DNA from: Nocardioides sp.
GTDB taxonomy: Bacteria > Actinomycetota > Actinomycetes > Propionibacteriales > Nocardioidaceae
Assembly: GCA_037045645.1 (NCBI GenBank)
Contig: JBAOIH010000003.1
Span: forward strand, 186,001-250,000
Length of the DNA: 64,000 nucleotides
Direction of reading: 5' to 3'
Shown here: positions 34,514-42,150 of the stretch, one piece after another
Position numbering within the stretch: position 1 is the first letter of the stretch
Layout of the letters: each line of letters opens with the position of its first letter
Program-made: the position numbers and the translations under genes
Notes under the pieces: generated by a model
The model's database searches: none
What the model was told of the DNA's origin: nothing
The model's input: only the letters and a program-made list of their open reading frames with translations

Positions 34514-34912
34514 GTGAAGAGACTCATCGCCTGGCTGGCCACCAACACGGCCGCTCTCGCCGTCGCCGCCTGGCTCGTCGACGGCATCCGAGTCGGGGGC
34601 GCCGACTCCCCGATGCTGGAGCAGATCCAGGACAAGTTCCCCACGGTCCTCGGGGTGGCGCTGATCCTGGGCCTGGTGAACTTCTTCGTCGAGCCGGTCG
34701 TGAAGTTCTTCTCGATCCCCTTCATCGTGCTGACGATCGGCCTGTTCCTGCTCGTCATCAACGCGTTGATGCTGCTGCTCACCGCGTGGATCGCCGACCG
34801 TTCTGGCCTGGACTTCGTCGTCGACGGATTCGTGAGCGCGTTGCTCGGGGCAATCGTGATCACCTTGGTCACCGGATTCATCAACGTGGCCGTGCTCAAG
34901 GACGACGACTGA
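34514..34912 (+). CDS. Four-helix membrane protein of the phage-holin-4-2 (DUF360) family
   Basis: 132 residues, GTG start (VKRLIAWLATN). Four hydrophobic helices at about residues 4-24, 43-61, 68-91 and 104-127, separated by short polar loops, with the family pattern ILGLVNFFVEPVVKF. Despite the family name, nothing phage-like is nearby; relatives are common single-copy bacterial membrane proteins of unknown role. Ends 1 bp before the phosphatase gene. Confidence 0.8.
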   Translation: MKRLIAWLATNTAALAVAAWLVDGIRVGGADSPMLEQIQDKFPTVLGVALILGLVNFFVEPVVKFFSIPFIVLTIGLFLLVINALMLLLTAWIADRSGLDFVVDGFVSALLGAIVITLVTGFINVAVLKDDD

Positions 34913-34913
34913 C

Positions 34914-35430
34914 ATGCCTTCGGTGCCAGCGCCTCACGTGCCCGACCGCTATCGAGTCGGGTTCGTCTGCTCGGGCAACATCTGCCGCTCCCCTACGGCA
35001 CAGGTCGTCCTCCAGTCGCGCGTCGACGAGGCGGGCCTGCCGATCGAGACGATCAGTTCGGGCCTGGGTGACTGGCATGTCGGCAACCGCATGGACGACC
35101 GCTCGGCCGACGAGCTGCGTCGCGCGGGCTATGACCCCGACCGACACCGGGCCCAGCAATTCGCGGCGGAATTGGTACGACGAGGTCGACCTGATCTTGG
35201 CCATGGACCAGGGACATCTCGACGCCCTGTCCCGCGAGTTGCCGAGTGGGGCGACTGGACGCGTACACCTGTACGGCGAGTTCGATCCCGTGACGCCGGG
35301 GGCAGAAGTGCCCGATCCCTACTACGGTGGACCGGAAGGTTTCGAGGAGGTGTTGACGATGATCGAACGCACCACGGATGCGCTCGTCCCGCTCGTACGC
35401 GCCGCACTCGACGAGGCACCGAGGCCATGA
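34914..35430 (+). CDS. Low-molecular-weight protein-tyrosine phosphatase (one +1 frameshift)
   Basis: N-terminal P-loop VCSGNICRSPTAQ (C19-x5-R25) is the signature of LMW-PTPs. The middle (SSGLGDWHVGNRMDDRSADE) is normal. At GCGGAATTGG near 35171 one extra base moves the remainder into the next frame: WYDEVDLILAMDQGHLDAL, then the general-acid loop VPDPYYGGPEGFEEV, ending at TGA 35430. 517 bp = 3n+1. The ATGA overlap with the following kinase gene supports this corrected end. It removes phosphate from tyrosine residues in signalling or envelope-polymer control. Confidence 0.85.
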
Positions 35431-36284
35431 CCCGCCAGCCGGGGCTCGCCCGCAAGGCCGAGGAACTCCTCGGCATGTCGGTCGCGGCCACGGCACCGGT
35501 CGCCGGCGGCGACATCGCGACCGCCACCAAACTCCGCCTCTCCGACGGCAGCACCGCGCTGCTCAAGACACTCACGGGTGCGCCGCCAGGGTTCTTCGAC
35601 GTCGAAGCAGCAGGCCTGCGTCGTCTCGCGGCAACCGCGAGCGTACGAATCCCCGAGGTGCTCGCCGTCGATCACGAGGCGCTGATCCTGCGCTGGGTCG
35701 AGACGGGTCGCCCGACTCCGGATGCGGCCGAGAACTTCGGTCGCGCACTCGCCCGACTGCACTCGCGTGCGGCCGACGGCTTCGGGGCACCGACCGACGG
35801 TTTCATCGGCCGGCTCCCCCTACCCAACGGCACCGCCGACAGTTGGGCTGCCTTCTTCGCCCAGCGGCGCCTACTGCCGTACGCCCGCCTGGCCCGCGAA
35901 CGCGGCGCGCTCGGCTCGGAAGAAGCCGGAGTCATCGAGACCCTCGCGGGCCGCCTCGACGAACTGGTCCCCGAGGAGCCCCCGGCCCTGCTGCACGGCG
36001 ACCTGTGGAGCGGCAACGTGCTGTGGTCCACGGACGGCCCCGTCTGGTTGATCGATCCCGCAGCCCATGGCGGGCACCGCGAGACCGACCTGGCGATGCT
36101 GGCGCTCTTCGGGCTGCCGCACCTGCACCGCGTACTCGACGCCTATCGCGAGGAGACGCCGCTGGCCGACGGGTGGGAGGAGCGGGTCGGGCTGCACCAA
36201 CTCTTCCCGCTGTTGGTGCACGCGTGCCTGTTCGGTGGTGCGTACGGAGCGCGCACCGCGACTGCCGCCGCCCGTTATGCCTGA
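35427..36284 (+). CDS. Fructosamine/ketosamine-3-kinase family protein
   Basis: 285 residues from ATG 35427, overlapping the phosphatase stop. Kinase-like fold: GGDIATATKLRLSDGSTALLK (nucleotide-binding strand with Lys), the catalytic LLHGDLWSGNVLW (HGDLWSGN is the fructosamine-kinase signature), and WLIDPAAHGGHRETDLAML (metal Asp). These enzymes phosphorylate ketosamines on glycated proteins or small molecules. In many bacteria the gene lies next to an LMW phosphatase, as here, consistent with joint protein deglycation. Confidence 0.88.
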   Translation: MTRQPGLARKAEELLGMSVAATAPVAGGDIATATKLRLSDGSTALLKTLTGAPPGFFDVEAAGLRRLAATASVRIPEVLAVDHEALILRWVETGRPTPDAAENFGRALARLHSRAADGFGAPTDGFIGRLPLPNGTADSWAAFFAQRRLLPYARLARERGALGSEEAGVIETLAGRLDELVPEEPPALLHGDLWSGNVLWSTDGPVWLIDPAAHGGHRETDLAMLALFGLPHLHRVLDAYREETPLADGWEERVGLHQLFPLLVHACLFGGAYGARTATAAARYA

Positions 36285-36329
36285 GGCCCTTCTCAGGGAT
36301 GTTTCAGCCACGCCTGGCAAAGTGAAGAG

Positions 36330-37046
36330 GTGAGTGCCCTGCCCAACCCCCAGATGGCCGCGCGACCGACGATCCTCGTCGTCGATGACGACAAGGCCGT
36401 ACGCGACTCGCTGCGCCGCTCGCTGGAGTTCAACGGGTACGCGGTCGCGACTGCCGCGGATGGCGCAGAGGCGCTGGCGACCATCGGGAAAGCCGCGCCC
36501 GACGTGGTGATCATGGACGTGATGATGCCGCGCCTGGACGGCCTCGAGGCGACCCGAGCCTTGCGTACGAGCGGCAACGACGTCCCCGTTCTCGTCCTGA
36601 CAGCGCGCGACGCGATCGGCGACCGGGTCGACGGACTGGACGCCGGCGCGGACGACTACCTCACCAAGCCCTTCGCGTTGCAAGAACTCCTTGCTCGGCT
36701 GCGTGCCCTGTTGCGCCGGGCGGCCCCCCGCGAGGACGAGCAGGACGAGGTGCTGGGCTTCGCGGACCTGACCATGAATCTGGCCACCCGCGATGTCCGC
36801 CGAGGCGAGCGCGCTATCGAGTTGACCCGCACGGAATTCACCTTGTTGGAGATGTTCTTGCATCGGCCTCGCCGAGTCCTGGAGCGATCGTTCATCCTCG
36901 AAGAGGTGTGGGGGTACGACTTCCCGACCACCGCCAATTCCCTCGAGGTCTACGTCGGCTATCTGCGCCGCAAGACAGAGGCCGAAGGCGAGTCGCGGCT
37001 CATCCACACCGTGCGCGGTGTCGGCTATGTCCTGAAGGAGTCATGA
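36330..37046 (+). CDS. OmpR-family response regulator (MprA-like)
   Basis: 238 residues from GTG 36330. Receiver domain with acidic pocket VVDDD (18-22), phospho-acceptor Asp63 in MDVMMPRLDG and Lys113 in LTKPF. The C-terminal winged helix has ELTRTEFTLLEMFL, LEEVWGYDFPTTANSLEVYV and IHTVRGVGYVLKE. Its stop overlaps the kinase ATG (ATGA at 37043). MprAB respond to envelope stress in mycobacteria; that function is only inferred from similarity. Confidence 0.92.
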   Translation: MSALPNPQMAARPTILVVDDDKAVRDSLRRSLEFNGYAVATAADGAEALATIGKAAPDVVIMDVMMPRLDGLEATRALRTSGNDVPVLVLTARDAIGDRVDGLDAGADDYLTKPFALQELLARLRALLRRAAPREDEQDEVLGFADLTMNLATRDVRRGERAIELTRTEFTLLEMFLHRPRRVLERSFILEEVWGYDFPTTANSLEVYVGYLRRKTEAEGESRLIHTVRGVGYVLKES

Positions 37047-38440
37047 GCGAGGCCGGCGACCGGCGCTGGCACTACCGGCGTTCGCTGGCAAGCCGGGTCG
37101 CGCTGCTCACCACGATCGTCGTCGGTCTGTCGGTCGCCAGCGTGTCGGCGGCGACCTTCGCAGTCGTACGCCAGCAGTTGCAAAGCAGCATGGACGCCTC
37201 GCTGCTCAACCGCGCCCACAAGGCGGCGGTCGGCGGCGCGATCGCGGAGATCACGGCGGTGCCGTCGTGGGTGATCGGCGCCGCGGACGTCCGGATCGCG
37301 GTGATCTATGCCGACAAGCAGCCGCGCTATTCGCTAGACGACGGACCGAGTTTTCGCGTCGGCGGGCCCGAGTTGGCGGTGGCGAACGGCTCGCGCGAGA
37401 CGGTCGTACGCACAGTGCGGGCCTCGGACGGCACCCGTTGGCGGGTGGTCACCGTGCAGGCGGGCGAGGACCAGGCGTTGATGCTGGCGCAGTCGCTCGA
37501 ACCGCAGGACCGGGTGCTGCGCAACCTGGGCTCCGTGACGCTGCTGTTCTTCCTGCTCGGGGTGTTGGCGGCGGGGATCGCGGGCTGGCAGGTGGCACGA
37601 CATGGCCTGCGACCCGTACGCCGCCTCACCGCATCCGTGGAGGACATCGCCCGCACCGAGGATCTGACGCCGCTGCCCGTCGAGGGAGCCGACGAGTTGG
37701 CGCGGCTCTCGGCTGCGTTCAACCGGATGCTGACCGCGCTGTCAGCCTCACGGGATCGGCAGCGCCAACTCGTCGCGGACGCCGGACACGAGTTGCGTAC
37801 GCCCCTGACCTCGTTGCGCACCAACCTCGACCTGCTCTCGCAGGCGGAGGGCGGGGAACTCGCGATCCCGGCGGCTGCGCGTGCGGAGTTGTTGGCGGAC
37901 GTACGCGCGCAGATCGAGGAGATGACGACCCTGATCGGCGACCTGGTCGAGCTCGCGCGCGACGAGCCGCTGCGCGAGGCGGTCGTCGAGGAGGTCGACA
38001 TCGGCGAAGTGCTCGATCGAGCGCTCGCGCGAGTCAAGCGGCGGGCGCCGCTGCTGGCCTTCGATGTCACGTCGTCGCCGTGGATCGTGCACGGCGAGGA
38101 ATCCTCCCTGGAGCGCGCCTTCACCAACCTGCTCGACAACGCCGCCAAGTGGTCACCACCGGGCGGCATCGTGACCGTGGCGCTGCACGACGGGGTGCTT
38201 ACCGTCGACGACCAGGGCCCGGGGATCAGCCCCCAGGACCTGCCGCACATCTTCGATCGTTTCTATCGCTCGGCGGAGTCCCGCACGATGCCCGGCTCCG
38301 GGCTCGGGTTGTCGATCGTGCGGCAGATCGCCGAACGCCACTCGGGTTCGGTCGTGGCCGGTGCATCACCGAGCGGGGGCGCGCGCCTGGTGCTGCGGCT
38401 GCCCGGCTCCCGTGTTGAGTTGGGTGTCCCTGGCCGTTGA
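37043..38440 (+). CDS. Sensor histidine kinase (MprB-like)
   Basis: 465 residues. Membrane segments at ~18-42 and ~165-186 enclose a ~120-residue extracellular sensor. Then HAMP (RHGLRPVRRLTASVEDIA), dimerisation/phospho-acceptor VADAGHELRTPLTSL with His249, and ATPase boxes NLLDNAAKWS (N), VDDQGPGISPQDLPHIFDRF (G1/F) and GSGLGLSIVRQ (G2). It phosphorylates the regulator encoded just upstream. The last nine residues, RVELGVPGR, are read from an NR2 repeat, so the native C-terminus may have been replaced. Confidence 0.92.
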   Translation: MSEAGDRRWHYRRSLASRVALLTTIVVGLSVASVSAATFAVVRQQLQSSMDASLLNRAHKAAVGGAIAEITAVPSWVIGAADVRIAVIYADKQPRYSLDDGPSFRVGGPELAVANGSRETVVRTVRASDGTRWRVVTVQAGEDQALMLAQSLEPQDRVLRNLGSVTLLFFLLGVLAAGIAGWQVARHGLRPVRRLTASVEDIARTEDLTPLPVEGADELARLSAAFNRMLTALSASRDRQRQLVADAGHELRTPLTSLRTNLDLLSQAEGGELAIPAAARAELLADVRAQIEEMTTLIGDLVELARDEPLREAVVEEVDIGEVLDRALARVKRRAPLLAFDVTSSPWIVHGEESSLERAFTNLLDNAAKWSPPGGIVTVALHDGVLTVDDQGPGISPQDLPHIFDRFYRSAESRTMPGSGLGLSIVRQIAERHSGSVVAGASPSGGARLVLRLPGSRVELGVPGR

Positions 38441-38448
38441 GTTGGGCG
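38412..38448. repeat. NR2 repeats (GTTGAGTTGGG) at the end of the histidine-kinase gene
   Basis: Two copies, GTTGAGTTGGGT (38413-38424) and GTTGAGTTGGGC (38435-38446), 22 bp apart, span the kinase stop and abut the convergent pabB stop. Confidence 0.8.
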
Positions 38449-39708
38449 TCACGACCTCGGCGTACGCAGGGCGTGCAGCAGCCGTTCGGCTTTCCACTCG
38501 GTCTCGGCCCACTCCTCGTCCACGTCGGACTGGACGGTGATGCCGCCGCCGGTGCCGAGAGTCCAACGCCCGTCTCCTGTCGTCATGACGCTGCGGATCA
38601 CCACGCCAAGATCGGCGCGACCGTCCGCATTGACCCAACCGAACGCGCCCGCATAGACACCGCGCGGCGTCGCCTCCACCTCGTCGATGATCTGCATGGT
38701 GCGCAGTTTCGGGGCGCCTGTCATCGATCCTGCGGGGAACAGCGCGCGCAGCGCCGCAACGGTCGACACGTCGTCACGCAGGTCCCCGCGCACCGTCGAG
38801 ACCAGTTGGTGCACAGTCGCGTACGACTCCACCTCCATCAGCTCGGGCACCTCGACCGTGCCGGGCCGACAGACCCTCGACAGGTCATTGCGCAGCAGAT
38901 CGACGATCATCAGGTTCTCGGCACGAAACTTCGGCTCGCGCGCCAGCGCGTCGCGTCGCTCGCCATCGATCTCGGCGTCGTCGGAGCGTGGCGTCGTGCC
39001 CTTGATGGGCTTGGTCTCCAGCACCCGGTCGCCGGTGATCAGCGCGAATCTTTCCGGGCTGCTGCTGAGCAGCCAGGCCCGCGCGTCGGGCAGGTCGTGC
39101 TGGAGGAAGCCGGCGTACGGCGCGGGGTTCAGCGCCCGCAGGGTCAGATAGACCTCGGCCGGATCGGTGGCTGCCTCGACCGTGAGGCGGTGGGTCAGAT
39201 TGACCTCGTACGAGTTCCCGGCGCGCAGGTGCTCTTGCACCAGGGCGTACGCGTGCCGATAACCAGACGGCGCCTGGACGCCCACCGGTCGCGAGCGACT
39301 CGGTCGGGGAGGAGGGTCGGTGTCATGGGCGAAGAAGCGCACGTTGCGACAGCGCATCCACACCGCGTCCGGCAGCCCGGCACCACCGACTTCCGCGTCG
39401 CCGCGAGCGGGCAGATCGGGTCGAGCGGCGTACCCGAAGTACCCGAACCAGTGGTCGTCGGGTTCGCTGTCCTCCAACTCGCGCTGGAGCGCCGCGAAGG
39501 GGTCGTCACCCAGGACCTCCGCGGAGGTCTCGGTATGCCGAGTCACCAGCCCGGTGCTGCGGTCGTACGACAAGGAAACCTCGTCGGGTTCGAGCCAGCC
39601 GATCATCGAGCGCCGCCCCGACCACTCGCGCGCGCCGCCGCCGTCCATCCAGAAGCAGCGGCGATGGCTGTGCGCGACCTCTAGGAAGTGCTCCTCCATC
39701 TCGCTCAC
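38449..39708 (-). CDS. pabB: Aminodeoxychorismate synthase component I (PabB)
   Basis: 419 residues. Chorismate-binding enzyme with signatures PIKGTTPR, RAENLMIVDLLRNDLSRVC, FPAGSMTGAPK and YAGAFGWVNADGRADLGVVI. It aminates chorismate for folate synthesis with ammonia from PabA. GTG 39708 overlaps the pabA stop (GTGA), so the two are coupled. The PIKGT lysine and PabA next door favour PabB over TrpE; the trp-type enzyme is the fused gene at 42147-44097. Confidence 0.88.
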   Translation of the reverse strand: MSEMEEHFLEVAHSHRRCFWMDGGGAREWSGRRSMIGWLEPDEVSLSYDRSTGLVTRHTETSAEVLGDDPFAALQRELEDSEPDDHWFGYFGYAARPDLPARGDAEVGGAGLPDAVWMRCRNVRFFAHDTDPPPRPSRSRPVGVQAPSGYRHAYALVQEHLRAGNSYEVNLTHRLTVEAATDPAEVYLTLRALNPAPYAGFLQHDLPDARAWLLSSSPERFALITGDRVLETKPIKGTTPRSDDAEIDGERRDALAREPKFRAENLMIVDLLRNDLSRVCRPGTVEVPELMEVESYATVHQLVSTVRGDLRDDVSTVAALRALFPAGSMTGAPKLRTMQIIDEVEATPRGVYAGAFGWVNADGRADLGVVIRSVMTTGDGRWTLGTGGGITVQSDVDEEWAETEWKAERLLHALRTPRS

Positions 39709-40331
39709 GCGCCCTCCAGGAAGTTGCGGATCAGGTCCGCGCCGAACTCGGAGAGGATCGACTCGGGGTGAAATTGCACGCCTTCGAGCGGCAGGGCGCG
39801 ATGGCGTACGCCCATCACCGCCCGCCGTTGAGTTGGCCCTCCCTCACCGTTGAGTTGGGCCTGACTGGTGGTTGAGTTGGGACTCCCACACCAGGCAGAG
39901 ACCTCCAGGGAGTCCGGGATCTCGATCGCCTGCAAGGAGTGATAGCGCACTGCCGCGAAATCTTGGGGCAGCCCGGTGAACACCCCGCGACCGTCATGCT
40001 CGATCGTCGCGACCTCACCGTGCGCGGGACGCTCGCGCGCGACCACCCCGCCGTACGCACTCACCAAGCCCTGCATGCCCAGACACACCCCGAGCACGGG
40101 GCGTTCGGCGGCCAGCAGCACCTCCCGACCGACCGCGAAATCCGCCGGGTCGTCGGGATGTCCGGGGCCTGGGGAGAGCACGACGTACGCATGACGCAGC
40201 ACCTCGTCCACCGACACCCGATCGTGCTCGACCACCGTCGGCACCACGCCAGTCACCGACGCGATCAGGTGCACCAGATTCCAGGTGTAGGAGTCGTAGT
40301 GGTCCACGACGACGACGTCGGTCGATCTCAT
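39705..40331 (-). CDS. pabA: Aminodeoxychorismate synthase glutaminase (PabA) with repeat-derived insertion
   Basis: 208 residues from ATG 40331. Class I glutamine amidotransferase: oxyanion region SPGPGHPDDP, nucleophile Cys83 in GVCLGMQGL, His188 and Glu190 in VQFHPES. It supplies ammonia to PabB. Residues ~150-170 (SPNSTTSQAQLNGEGGPTQR) are absent from normal PabA. They interrupt the stretch between the LEVSAW strand and VMGVRHRALPLEG and are translated from three NR2 repeat copies. The frame is preserved and all catalytic residues remain, so the protein may tolerate the surface loop. Confidence 0.88.
   Translation of the reverse strand: MRSTDVVVVDHYDSYTWNLVHLIASVTGVVPTVVEHDRVSVDEVLRHAYVVLSPGPGHPDDPADFAVGREVLLAAERPVLGVCLGMQGLVSAYGGVVARERPAHGEVATIEHDGRGVFTGLPQDFAAVRYHSLQAIEIPDSLEVSAWCGSPNSTTSQAQLNGEGGPTQRRAVMGVRHRALPLEGVQFHPESILSEFGADLIRNFLEGA
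39822..39884 (-). repeat. Three NR2 repeats in frame inside pabA
   Basis: On the plus strand: GTTGAGTTGGCC, GTTGAGTTGGGCC and GTTGAGTTGGGA separated by ~12-bp spacers. The block is 63 bp, so it adds 21 codons without changing frame. Confidence 0.85.
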
Positions 40332-40354
40332 CGCGAACTCAACGGCCAGCGAGG

Positions 40355-40394
40355 CCCAACTGAACACCTAGGCATGCCCAACTGAACACCTAGG
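40355..40394. repeat. Two direct copies of CCCAACTGAACACCTAGG upstream of pabA
   Basis: Perfect 18-bp copies at 40355-40372 and 40377-40394, 22-bp period, between the sulfatase stop and the pabA start. A diverged NR2 half (CTCAACGGCC) lies just before them. Confidence 0.8.
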
Positions 40395-40404
40395 GAGGGG
40401 GGAC

Positions 40405-42150
40405 TCAACGGATGCGAGACGCGCGGCACCGCGCAGGGACCGCCGACGAACGCCTGACCGAGCGACACGAGTCGAAGGTTCGCAGCCGACTCATCAGGTC
40501 CGCAACCCGCTCTCGATAACGCTTCGAGCCGAACCGGTTGACCTTCTCGAAGCCGCCGTCGCGTGCGAGGTCGTAGTACTCGTAGACGAACTGGCGCCCC
40601 GGCCCGCCCGAGGCTCCGATGCTGGCGAGGTTGACCCGCAACAGGAGCTCGTCGCGACCGCGCACTGCGACGTACGACGGGATCGAATCCATCTCCGAGC
40701 GCCCGCCGGGACGCAACTCGTACGCCGCCTCCCACGTCGGGCGGTCCGGGTCGCCTGCGACCACGCGAGCCCAGGTGTGCTCCACGAATGCGAAGTCGGT
40801 CGTGGCCGCCTTCGGGTTGCGCAGCGACGCGGCGAACGAGACGCCGGAGCGGTAGGCAGGCGTACGCACGCCCATCAGGTCCTCGACGGTCGCGGCCAGA
40901 TCGATGTTGGACACGACGCCGTCGCGGACACCGGGGCGTACGCCCGGCCCCGCGACCATCAGCGGCACGCGGATGTCGGTGTCGTAGGCCGAACCCTTGC
41001 CCGCACCCATGCCGTTCTGCCCCAGGTGGAAGCCGTTGTCGCTGGTGAGGACGACGTACGTGCGCCGCAGGTCGACGGTGTTGAGGACCCGCTGGATCAT
41101 CCGATCGGCCGATTGCGCCATCCGCGCGCGATCGCGCATGAAGGTCAGGGCCGTACGCACTCCGAGTCCGCCTGGTGGTGGGTTCCAGTGCGGCGCCAGT
41201 GTGCCGTCTCGGTAGCGCGGCTGGTTGTTGCGCTGGTCGTCGCCGAAGCCGCGCAGATCGCGCACGGTCAGCGCGCCGCAGCGCACCGCACCACAGTTGC
41301 CCATCGGCCGAGCCGCAGACGGCCGGTCGCCGAACGCGGCGGGGAACACCGGCTCGTTGGCGAACGCACCCACCGGACCGACCCGACTGTGCGGCGCATA
41401 GGGGGCGATCTGGACGAAGTACGGCGAGCGCGCCCGCCCGATCGCGCCCATCGCGAGGTCTGAGGTCACCGTGCCGGCGTAGAGCTTGTCCTTCTCGGCA
41501 GCGCTGGCGTACGGCGAAGGCAGCGGGTGCTCCTGCGCGCGCAGGTTGCCGCCGGACAGATAGGTCGACGCGAAGCCCCAACCGTCGTACGCCGACCCGA
41601 AGATCACCCGCTGATCGGTCCACCCGGGCTGGCGCGGGGGCAGCACCCCGTTGCGGTTCTCGTACTGATTGAGGAACTTGCCGACGTAGGCCGTGTGCAC
41701 CCCCGAACGTTGCAGCGACACGGCCATCGAACGCTGCTCGTTGCCGAAGTAGCGGTAGGCGCCGAAGCCGCCTTGGGGGTCGCGCGGGCGATAGGGGTCG
41801 GCGGTGTTGGTGAGGACTCCGGTCTGGTGCGGGTACTGCCCGGTGAACGTGCTGGCGCGCGACACGCAGCACAGCGAGTCGACGACGAAGGCATTGGCGT
41901 AGGTCGCGCCGTTGCGGCGAAACCAGCGCGCCGTACGCAGCGTCTGGGTGAGGTCGACCGAGAAGTCGTCGAGCACGATCATCACCACGTTAGGGCGCGG
42001 AGCCTTGGGGCCGGCTTTGGTCGAGGTGGCGGAGGCGGTCGACGACGGCGAGGTCGCGGCCCCGATGACACCGGTCGCGGAGGTCGCGGCGATCAGGGCG
42101 GCCAGAACGAGGAGCGCCCCGAGCACGACGTGAGGTCTGCGCAGGCTCAC
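40405..42150 (-). CDS. Exported sulfatase with variant active-site motif
   Basis: 581 residues. N-terminal signal/anchor 8-30, then PNVVMIVLDDFSVD (metal Asp61/Asp62), GKFLNQYE, HSRVGP, TSDNGFHLGQNGMGAGKGSA and PLMVAGPGV, all typical of type I sulfatases close to N-acetylglucosamine-6-sulfatases. The formylglycine motif is normally C-x-P-S-R. Here it reads C94-C-V-S-R98, with Val in place of Pro. The Cys is kept, but recognition by the formylglycine-generating enzyme may be impaired. GTG 42150 overlaps the trpEG stop by 4 bp, an unexpected coupling to a biosynthetic gene. Confidence 0.88.
   Translation of the reverse strand: MSLRRPHVVLGALLVLAALIAATSATGVIGAATSPSSTASATSTKAGPKAPRPNVVMIVLDDFSVDLTQTLRTARWFRRNGATYANAFVVDSLCCVSRASTFTGQYPHQTGVLTNTADPYRPRDPQGGFGAYRYFGNEQRSMAVSLQRSGVHTAYVGKFLNQYENRNGVLPPRQPGWTDQRVIFGSAYDGWGFASTYLSGGNLRAQEHPLPSPYASAAEKDKLYAGTVTSDLAMGAIGRARSPYFVQIAPYAPHSRVGPVGAFANEPVFPAAFGDRPSAARPMGNCGAVRCGALTVRDLRGFGDDQRNNQPRYRDGTLAPHWNPPPGGLGVRTALTFMRDRARMAQSADRMIQRVLNTVDLRRTYVVLTSDNGFHLGQNGMGAGKGSAYDTDIRVPLMVAGPGVRPGVRDGVVSNIDLAATVEDLMGVRTPAYRSGVSFAASLRNPKAATTDFAFVEHTWARVVAGDPDRPTWEAAYELRPGGRSEMDSIPSYVAVRGRDELLLRVNLASIGASGGPGRQFVYEYYDLARDGGFEKVNRFGSKRYRERVADLMSRLRTFDSCRSVRRSSAVPARCRASRIR

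Noticed and set aside
34514..34912. Phage-derived holin indicating a prophage
   Set aside because: The family name is historical. No integrase, capsid, lysin or att-like repeats are near, and the gene sits among housekeeping genes.
34914..36284. A 456-residue phosphatase-kinase fusion
   Set aside because: The two genes share a frame only because of the +1 base near 35171. The phosphatase C-terminus is present in the next frame and ends in an ATGA overlap with the kinase start.
36908..38440. Histidine kinase of 510 residues starting inside the regulator gene
   Set aside because: The first 45 residues are out-of-frame regulator sequence. ATG 37043 in the ATGA overlap gives a normal membrane start.
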